Positions 58,526 to 64,000 of a DNA stretch of 64,000 nt are shown piece by piece. Below the pieces are notes generated by a model. It saw only the letters and a program-made list of their open reading frames with translations, was not told where the DNA came from and did not search any database. The position numbers and the translations under genes were made by a program. The stretch's first letter is position 1. Every line of letters starts with the position of its first letter. The stretch spans positions 248,001 through 312,000 of the forward strand of contig NZ_LWLS01000061.1 of NCBI RefSeq assembly GCF_001905095.1, in the 5' to 3' direction. The DNA comes from Micromonospora sp. CB01531 (GTDB lineage: Bacteria > Actinomycetota > Actinomycetes > Mycobacteriales > Micromonosporaceae).

Positions 58526-59746
58526 GTGGATCTCGACCAGCTTGCCGCGCTGCGTACCCCCGAGGGGTCGGCCGCCCTCGCGGCGGCCGCCGAGGTGGCC
58601 GGCGGCGACCCGCTGGCCGCGGCGGCCCGGCTCCGCTCGGCGGGGTTCCCCGCCGGGCTGGCCGCCGCCGCGCTCACCCAGGCCGAGCTGCGCCGCCGAG
58701 CGGTCGGCAAGTTCGGGCCCGAGGCCGCCGGCATGTTCCTCACCCGCCCCGGGCTGGAGCAGGCCACCCGCCGGGTGGTCGCCGACCGGCGGGCCGCGCG
58801 GCTGCGCGCCGCCGGCGTGCGCACCCTCGCCGACCTGGCGTGCGGCCTAGGCGCCGACGCACTCGCCGCCGCCCGCGCCGGCATCCGGGTGTACGGAGTG
58901 GAGGCCGACCCGGTGACCGCCGCGATGGCCGCCGCGAACGGCGAGGCGGCTGGGCTGGCCGACCTGTTCACCGTCGAGTGTGGGGACGCGACGGCGTTCG
59001 ACGTGACCCGGGTGGACGCGGTCTTCTGCGACCCGGCGCGACGGACGACCGGCACCGGGCGGCGGATCTTCGACCCGAACGCCTACTCGCCGCCCTGGGA
59101 CTTCGTCACCGGGCTGGCCGAGCGGGTGCCGCGGACCGTGGTCAAGGTGGCCCCCGGGCTGGACCACGCGCTGATCCCGGCAGGCGCCGAGGCGGAGTGG
59201 GTCAGCGTAGCCGGCGACCTGGTCGAGGCCGCCCTCTGGTGCGGCGAGCTGGCCGAGGTGCCCCGCCGCGCGACCGTGCTGAAGGAAGGGCCCCCGCTCA
59301 ACGCCTCCGGCAGCGGAGCGGCCCCCTGCCATCAGCTCACCGGCACCGGCGACGCCGAGGCGCCGGTGGGCGCGGTCCGGCGGTACGTGTACGACCCCGA
59401 CCCGGCGGTGGTCCGCGCGCACCTGGTCGCCGAGCTGGCCGCGGAGCTGCCCGCGACCCTCGCCGACCCGAGCATCGCCTACCTGTACGCCGACGCGCCG
59501 GTGGCCACCCCGTTCGCCCGCTGCCTGGAGGTCACCGACGTGCTGCCGTTCTCCCTGAAGCGGCTGCGGGCCCTGCTGCGCGAGCGCCAGGTGGGCCGGG
59601 TCGAGATCCTCAAGCGCGGCTCGGCGCTGGAGCCGGAGCAGCTGCGCCGGGACCTGAAGCTCGCCGGCAAGGCGGCGGCCAGCCTGATGCTCACCCGGGT
59701 GGGCGGCGCGCCGACCGTGCTGATCTGCCAGCCGGTGCCGGGCTGA
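58526..59746 (+). CDS. class I SAM-dependent methyltransferase with THUMP-like C-terminal domain
   Basis: The 406-residue protein has an Ala-rich helical N-terminus (1-95) and a SAM motif I LADLACGLGADALAAARAG at about 101-119. Motif II is VYGVEADPVTAAMA, and DAVFCDPARR is a catalytic-type D-P motif as in nucleic-acid methylases. The C-terminal ~100 residues (LPFSLKRLRALLRERQVGRV and EILKRGSALEPEQLRR) match the THUMP-like domain of this actinobacterial family. RNA is the likely substrate by domain content, but the target is unknown. GTG 58526 has GGAGA 9 nt upstream; the longer in-frame frame runs into repeats. Confidence 0.82.
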   Translation: MDLDQLAALRTPEGSAALAAAAEVAGGDPLAAAARLRSAGFPAGLAAAALTQAELRRRAVGKFGPEAAGMFLTRPGLEQATRRVVADRRAARLRAAGVRTLADLACGLGADALAAARAGIRVYGVEADPVTAAMAAANGEAAGLADLFTVECGDATAFDVTRVDAVFCDPARRTTGTGRRIFDPNAYSPPWDFVTGLAERVPRTVVKVAPGLDHALIPAGAEAEWVSVAGDLVEAALWCGELAEVPRRATVLKEGPPLNASGSGAAPCHQLTGTGDAEAPVGAVRRYVYDPDPAVVRAHLVAELAAELPATLADPSIAYLYADAPVATPFARCLEVTDVLPFSLKRLRALLRERQVGRVEILKRGSALEPEQLRRDLKLAGKAAASLMLTRVGGAPTVLICQPVPG

Positions 59747-59797
59747 GGCCGGATTTCGACTCGCCCGGCCGGGCCGGGCGGGGTTAGCTTGTCTGGC

Positions 59798-60277
59798 ATG
59801 GCGGGACAGGGCACTCCGGCGACGGCGCTGCTGGCGAAGCGCAAGATCAGCCACAGCACCCACCCGTACCAGGTCTCGCCGGACGCACCGAACTACGGCG
59901 CGCTGGTCGCGGCGGCCCTCGGGGTGCCGCCGGAGCGGGTGTTCAAGTCCCTGGTCACCGAGGTCGACGGCGGGCTGACCGTGGCGGTCGTGCCGGTCAC
60001 CGGGGAGCTGGACCTCAAGGCCCTGGCCGCCGCGGTGGGCGGCAAGCGGGCGACCATGGCGGACCGAACCCTGGCCGAGCGGGCCACCGGCTACGTGCGC
60101 GGCGGGATCAGCCCGCTGGGCCAGCGCAAGCGGCTGCCCACGGTGGTCGACGCGTCCGCCCTGGACCACCCGACCGTCTACGTCTCGGCGGGTCGCCGCG
60201 GCCTGCAACTGCAACTCGCCCCGGCTGATCTGGTCGCGCTGACCGACGCCGTCACCGCGCCGATCGCCGCCGCCTGA
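59798..60277 (+). CDS. ybaK: YbaK-type Cys-tRNA(Pro)/Cys-tRNA(Cys) deacylase
   Basis: The 159-residue trans-editing factor hydrolyses misacylated Cys-tRNA(Pro). TPATALLAKRKISHSTHPYQ opens the fold. FKSLV contains the invariant Lys, and VPVTGELDLKALAAAVGGKR and YVRGGISPLGQRKRLPTVVD are the YbaK core (Gly-Gly-x-Ser-Pro). TAGCTT (59785-59790) ends 7 nt before ATG 59798 with no ribosome site, so a leaderless transcript is likely. Separate from the methyltransferase gene 51 bp upstream, although readthrough is possible. Confidence 0.9.
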   Translation: MAGQGTPATALLAKRKISHSTHPYQVSPDAPNYGALVAAALGVPPERVFKSLVTEVDGGLTVAVVPVTGELDLKALAAAVGGKRATMADRTLAERATGYVRGGISPLGQRKRLPTVVDASALDHPTVYVSAGRRGLQLQLAPADLVALTDAVTAPIAAA

Positions 60278-60361
60278 TCCACCCCGGAGTCGCTCCGCAC
60301 GGCGTTCCCGCACCTCGCGCGGGGAGCGCTCTCAGCCGGGTGACAGCGGCGTTGCTGAATT

Positions 60362-60451
60362 GTTACCGCCGCCAACAAACTACCGACCTCGGCAGTCTTG
60401 CGCTCCTCACGCGCACGGGAATACGTTGCCGGACACAACAAACCACCGACC
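60362..60451. promoter_or_regulatory. paired operator-like repeats before the xylose-type operon
   Basis: Two 27-bp copies (60362-60388 and 60425-60451) share GTT(A/G)CCG and CAACAAAC(T/C)ACCGACC. Their spacing is exactly 63 bp, six helical turns. The first is part of TTGTT-N9-AACAA (60360-60378). The AACAAAC half-site resembles ROK-type XylR operators. The second copy overlaps the -10 region. A ROK regulator gene follows the operon, so it is the likely ligand. Confidence 0.6.
60398..60427 (+). promoter_or_regulatory. predicted promoter of the xylose-type operon
   Basis: TTGCGC (60398-60403) and TACGTT (60422-60427), 18 nt apart, lie between the two operator-like repeats. The -10 is inside the second copy. 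By-eye prediction. Confidence 0.45.
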
Positions 60452-60482
60452 ACTCCCCCACCCCCGGAAAGGACCCGTGCAC

Positions 60483-61577
60483 ATGCGCAAGGGCTTCCTC
60501 ACCTTCGCCGCCGTCGGCCTGCTGGCCACCGGCAGCATGGCCGCCTGTGGTGACAACGGCGGTTCCGACCAGGCCGGCAGCGCCAAGAAGCCGAAGATCG
60601 GCGTCATCCTCCCGGACAGCAAGTCCTCCGCCCGGTGGGAAGGCGCGGACCGCAAGTTCCTGGAGGAGGCGTTCAAGACCGCCGGCGTCGACTACACGAT
60701 CCAGAACGCCCAGGGCGACAAGTCCGCCTTCTCCACCATCGCGGACGGCATGCTGACCAGCGGCGTGACCGCCCTGATGATCGTCAACCTGGACTCCGGC
60801 ACCGGCAAGGCGGTGCTCGAGAAGGCGAAGTCGCAGGGCGTCGCCACCATCGACTACGACCGGCTGACCCTCGGCGGCTCCGCCCAGTACTACGTCAGCT
60901 TCGACAACGAGGCCGTCGGCAAGCTCCAGGGTGAGGGCCTGAGCAAGTGCCTGACCGACAAGGGTGCCAAGAGCCCGGTCATCGCCTACCTGAACGGCTC
61001 GCCGACCGACAACAACGCCACCCTGTTCAAGAACGGGTACGACTCGGTGCTCAAGCCGAAGTTCGACGCCAAGGAGTACGTGAAGGGCCCGGACCAGTCC
61101 GTTCCGGACTGGGACAACGCGCAGGCCGGCGTGATCTTCGAGCAGATGCTCACCCAGACCAAGGGCAAGATCGACGGCGTGCTCGCGGCCAACGACGGTC
61201 TCGGCAACGCGGCCATCTCGGTGCTCAAGAAGAACCAGCTCAACGGCAAGGTCCCGGTGACCGGCCAGGACGCCACGCCGCAGGGCCTGCAGAACATCCT
61301 CGCCGGTGACCAGTGCATGACGGTCTACAAGGCGATCAAGAAGGAGGCGGACGCGGCCGCCGATCTCGCCATCTCGCTCGCCAAGGGCCAGCGGAAGGAC
61401 ACCGGCCAGTCGGTGAAGGACCCGGAGAGCGGTCGGGACGTCGCCGCCGTGCTGCTCGAGCCGAAGGCCATCTACAAGGACAACGTCAAGGACGTCGTGG
61501 CCGACGGCTTCGTGACCAAGGAAGAGCTCTGCACCGGGGCGTACGCGAAGCTCTGCGCCGACGCCGGCATCAGCTGA
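60483..61577 (+). CDS. xylF: sugar ABC transporter substrate-binding lipoprotein (xylose XylF type)
   Basis: The 364-residue lipoprotein has lipobox MAAC with Cys22. The periplasmic-binding fold reads KIGVILPDSKSSARWEGADR, GDKSAFSTIADGMLTSGVTA, IDYDRLTLGGSAQYYVSFDN and VTGQDATPQGLQNILAGDQC. These follow XylF, including the Arg of the bound-sugar pocket. Xylose is the best guess; another pentose is possible. GGAAAGGA precedes the ATG. First gene of a binding protein-ATPase-permease operon under the paired operators, ending in a ROK regulator gene. Confidence 0.88.
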   Translation: MRKGFLTFAAVGLLATGSMAACGDNGGSDQAGSAKKPKIGVILPDSKSSARWEGADRKFLEEAFKTAGVDYTIQNAQGDKSAFSTIADGMLTSGVTALMIVNLDSGTGKAVLEKAKSQGVATIDYDRLTLGGSAQYYVSFDNEAVGKLQGEGLSKCLTDKGAKSPVIAYLNGSPTDNNATLFKNGYDSVLKPKFDAKEYVKGPDQSVPDWDNAQAGVIFEQMLTQTKGKIDGVLAANDGLGNAAISVLKKNQLNGKVPVTGQDATPQGLQNILAGDQCMTVYKAIKKEADAAADLAISLAKGQRKDTGQSVKDPESGRDVAAVLLEPKAIYKDNVKDVVADGFVTKEELCTGAYAKLCADAGIS

Positions 61578-61692
61578 CCCGTACGCGCACCATCCCGCTC
61601 CGGCGACGCCGCCCGGCACGGTGCCCACCGTGCCGGGCGGACGCGCCACCGGACGGGCTCCGAGATCTCCCCTCCGCGCAAAGGAGACCCCC

Positions 61693-62502
61693 GTGTCCGC
61701 AACCCCCCTGCTGGAGCTACGCGGGATCGACAAGAGCTTCGGTCCCGTCCAGGTCTTGCGCGACGTCGCCTTCTCCGCCCATCCCGGCGAGGTGACCGCG
61801 CTGGTCGGCGACAACGGCGCCGGCAAGTCCACGCTGGTCAAGTGCATCAGCGGCATCTACCCCACCGATGCCGGTGAGTTCCTCTTCGAGGGCAAGCCGG
61901 TGCACATCAACAACCCCCGGGACGCCGCCGGGCTCGGCATCGAGGTCGTCTACCAGGACCTCGCGCTCTGCGACAACCTCGACATCGTGCAGAACATGTT
62001 CCTCGGCCGGGAGAAGCGCAGCGGGATCGTGCTCGACGAGCCGACCATGGAGCAGTTGGCCGCCGAGACGCTGGCCGGGCTGAGCGTCCGCACCGTCAAA
62101 TCGCTGCGCCAGCACGTCTCCAGCCTCTCCGGCGGTCAGCGCCAGACCGTGGCGATCGCCAAGGCGGTGCTCTGGAACAGCAAGCTGGTCATCCTCGACG
62201 AGCCGACCGCCGCGCTCGGCGTCGCGCAGACCGCACAGGTGCTGGAGCTGGTCCGCCGGCTGGCGGACAAAGGCCTGGCCGTGGTGCTCATCTCGCACAA
62301 CATGAACGACGTCTTCGCCGTCTCCGACCGGATCGCCGCGCTCTACCTCGGCCAGATGGTCGCCCAGGTGAAGACCACCGAAATCACCCACTCGCAGGTG
62401 GTCGAGCTGATCACCGCCGGCCGCTCCGGCAACCTCGGCCTCGCCACCGAGTCGGGCAACGGCCACGAGCCCGCCGACGCGACCCCAGGAGCCCTCCGAT
62501 GA
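61693..62502 (+). CDS. xylG: sugar ABC transporter ATPase, single-domain (XylG-like)
   Basis: The 269-residue ATPase has one nucleotide-binding domain: Walker A GDNGAGKST at 39-47, signature LSGGQRQTV near 150 and Walker B LVILDEPTAALG. Classical XylG/RbsA proteins are ~500 residues with two domains. Here only one is present, so the functional pair must be a homodimer. AAGGAG at 61681-61686 precedes GTG 61693. The stop overlaps the permease start by 4 nt (62499-62502). Short acidic tail of unknown function. Confidence 0.9.
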   Translation: MSATPLLELRGIDKSFGPVQVLRDVAFSAHPGEVTALVGDNGAGKSTLVKCISGIYPTDAGEFLFEGKPVHINNPRDAAGLGIEVVYQDLALCDNLDIVQNMFLGREKRSGIVLDEPTMEQLAAETLAGLSVRTVKSLRQHVSSLSGGQRQTVAIAKAVLWNSKLVILDEPTAALGVAQTAQVLELVRRLADKGLAVVLISHNMNDVFAVSDRIAALYLGQMVAQVKTTEITHSQVVELITAGRSGNLGLATESGNGHEPADATPGALR

Positions 62503-63758
62503 CCACCACCGTCGTCCAGCAGGAAGGGCCCGCGGCCGTCACGCCGGCGCCCACCGTCGGCGACCACGTCCGCAGCTACCTCGCCCGGGTACGCGGCGGC
62601 GACCTCGGTTCCCTGCCCGCGGTCATCGGCCTCGTCGTGCTCTGCGTGGTCTTCGCGATCGTCCGCCCGGTCTTCTTCTCCGCGGCGAACTTCGCGAACC
62701 TGTTCACCCAGGGCGCCGCGGTCACCGTGATCGCGATGGGCCTGATCTTCGTGCTGCTGCTCGGCGAGATCGACCTCTCCGCCGGCTTCGCCAGCGGCGT
62801 CTGCGCGGCGATCCTGGCCAACGTGGTCAGCGTCCTGGGCTACCCCTGGTACGTGGCGGTGCTCGCCGCGCTGGCCACCGGCGTGGTGATCGGCCTGACC
62901 CTGGGCTTCCTGGTGGCCAAGGTGGGCATCCCCTCCTTCGTGGTCACCCTGGCCGGCTTCCTCGCCTTCCAGGGCGTCGTGCTGCTGCTCATGAAGGAAG
63001 GCACCAACATCTCGATCAGCGACGGGGTCATCGTCGGCATCGAGAACGACCGGATCCCGCCCGCCATCGGCTGGGTGCTGGCCGCCGTCGCGGTCCTCGG
63101 GTACGCCGCCGCGCAGCTGCTGCGGCACCGGAACCGGGCCGCCCGCGGCCTGGTCACCGACCCGATCGCGGTGGTACTCGCCCGGATCGCCGGGCTCGCC
63201 GTGCTGATCGGCCTCGCCGTCCTCGTGCTCAACCAGGAGCGCAGCATCAACCCGCTGATCACCTCGAACAAGGGCATGCCGGTGGTCGTGCCGATCATCG
63301 GGGTGCTGCTGGTCTTCTGGACCTTCGTGCTCAACCGCACCGCGTACGGCCGGCACCTCTACGCCGTCGGCGGCAACCAGGAAGCCGCCCGCCGGGCCGG
63401 CATCAACGTGGACCGCATCAAGATCTCCGCCTTCGTGATCTGCTCCGGCATGGCGGCGATCGGCGGCATCATCGCGGCCAGCAAGGACCGGTCCGTCGAC
63501 CCGAACACCGGCGGCAGCAACGTCCTGCTGTACGCGGTCGGCGCGGCGGTCATCGGCGGCACCAGCCTCTTCGGCGGCAAGGGCCGGATGATCAACGCGG
63601 TGCTGGGCGGCGCGGTGGTGGCTGTCATCATCAACGGCATGGGACTGCTGGACCTGAGCTCCGGCCTGAAGTACATCTTCACCGGCCTGGTGCTGCTGCT
63701 CGCCGCCGGCGTCGACGCGCTGTCGCGGCGGCGCTCCGCCGCCACCGGCACCCGCTGA
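62499..63758 (+). CDS. xylH: sugar ABC transporter permease (XylH type)
   Basis: The 419-residue permease has about ten helices. GEIDLSAGFASGVCAAILAN is the RbsC/XylH signature, followed by VGIPSFVVTLAGFLAFQGVV and GRHLYAVGGNQEAARRAGIN (cytoplasmic contact loop). VIGGTSLFGGKGRMINAVLG closes the domain. The 4-nt ATGA overlap with the ATPase indicates coupling. The ROK regulator starts 23 bp downstream and is likely on the same transcript. Confidence 0.92.
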   Translation: MTTTVVQQEGPAAVTPAPTVGDHVRSYLARVRGGDLGSLPAVIGLVVLCVVFAIVRPVFFSAANFANLFTQGAAVTVIAMGLIFVLLLGEIDLSAGFASGVCAAILANVVSVLGYPWYVAVLAALATGVVIGLTLGFLVAKVGIPSFVVTLAGFLAFQGVVLLLMKEGTNISISDGVIVGIENDRIPPAIGWVLAAVAVLGYAAAQLLRHRNRAARGLVTDPIAVVLARIAGLAVLIGLAVLVLNQERSINPLITSNKGMPVVVPIIGVLLVFWTFVLNRTAYGRHLYAVGGNQEAARRAGINVDRIKISAFVICSGMAAIGGIIAASKDRSVDPNTGGSNVLLYAVGAAVIGGTSLFGGKGRMINAVLGGAVVAVIINGMGLLDLSSGLKYIFTGLVLLLAAGVDALSRRRSAATGTR

Positions 63759-63781
63759 ACTACTTCGGAATGGTCGTAGCA

Positions 63782-64000
63782 ATGCGCACAGGTCCCAGCC
63801 AGGACGAGATCCGTCGGCAGAACCTGGGCGCATTGCTGCGTTACGTGCACGTGCACGGCGCCACCACCCGCGCCGAGCTGACCACCGCCCTCGGGTTGAA
63901 CCGCAGCACCATCGGCGCGCTGACCGCCGACCTGGCCGGCGCCGGTCTGGTCAGCGAGGGGGCGCCGAAGGAGACCGGCCGGGCCGGGCGACCGTCGCTG
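63782..64000 (+). CDS. ROK-family (XylR-like) transcriptional repressor, N-terminal part
   Basis: The frame starts ATG 63782 and is open to the window end (73 codons). MRTGPSQDEIRRQNLGALLR begins a winged-HTH. TTRAELTTALGLNRSTIGAL is the helix-turn-helix and GRAGRPSL the wing, as in ROK repressors. The sugar-kinase-like sensor domain is outside the window. Its position directly after the xylose-type transporter and the XylR-like half-sites upstream of xylF make it the probable regulator of the operon. Confidence 0.85.
   Translation, partial: MRTGPSQDEIRRQNLGALLRYVHVHGATTRAELTTALGLNRSTIGALTADLAGAGLVSEGAPKETGRAGRPSL

Overview
This is a 64-kb stretch of a very GC-rich actinobacterial chromosome with dense housekeeping content, GTG starts and many GC-rich hairpin terminators. 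Several sets of neighbours match the conserved Streptomyces/Mycobacterium core: purH-purN-DUF6350-sucD-sucC, M23 peptidase-pcrA, guaA-GMC oxidase-guaB3-guaB-DUF5319, and a bldM-like/whiD-like pair next to groEL1-groES. Together with the protein sequences this suggests a filamentous, sporulating actinomycete, most likely Micromonosporaceae. That placement is inference. I saw no rRNA, tRNA, phage, insertion sequence, CRISPR array or secondary-metabolite cluster.

Layout. 1-5.9 kb: end of a DeoR regulator, galT, icd, an MBL hydrolase, mdh, folD. 6-11 kb: an orphan peptide-ABC ATPase, a large secreted beta-propeller protein and a small secreted protein. 11-21.4 kb: purine genes, small membrane proteins, sucCD, a B12-binding mutase subunit and two M23 peptidases. 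21.4-24.5 kb: pcrA and a chorismate mutase preceded by a Phe/Tyr-rich leader peptide and an attenuator. 24.5-30.3 kb: a five-gene peptide transporter. 30.7-41.4 kb: a PIG-L deacetylase, a LiaRS-like two-component system with PspC proteins, psd/pssA for phosphatidylethanolamine, two double-Nudix proteins and another PspC protein. 41.4-52.4 kb: guanine nucleotide genes interleaved with a GMC oxidase, an LCP protein and two M1 peptidases. 52.4-58.3 kb: BldM-like and WhiD-like regulators, a molybdopterin oxidoreductase, and groES-groEL1 under a double CIRCE. 58.5-64 kb: a methyltransferase, YbaK, and a xylose-type ABC operon followed by the start of its probable ROK repressor.

How the parts fit. 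icd, mdh and sucCD are TCA-cycle genes. purH/purN, guaA, guaB and guaB3 are purine genes, with folD supplying one-carbon units. psd and pssA make phosphatidylethanolamine. The envelope is represented by PspC/Lia sensing, LCP and M23 proteins.

The most interesting signal is regulatory. Upstream of the chorismate mutase gene (24112) a probably leaderless 21-codon ORF (23954-24019) carries the codon run Phe-Tyr-Phe-Tyr-Tyr. It is followed by a textbook terminator (24033-24065) and an alternative 9-bp pairing (23991-23999 with 24039-24047) that would block it. This is a coherent ribosome-mediated attenuator for aromatic amino acids. Other points worth checking are a 141-bp element with 27-nt inverted arms (54034-54174), a family of GATCA-palindromes downstream of genes, two 27-bp operator-like repeats exactly 63 bp apart before the xylose-type operon, and a phosphatidylserine decarboxylase with an N-terminal Rossmann-like extension.
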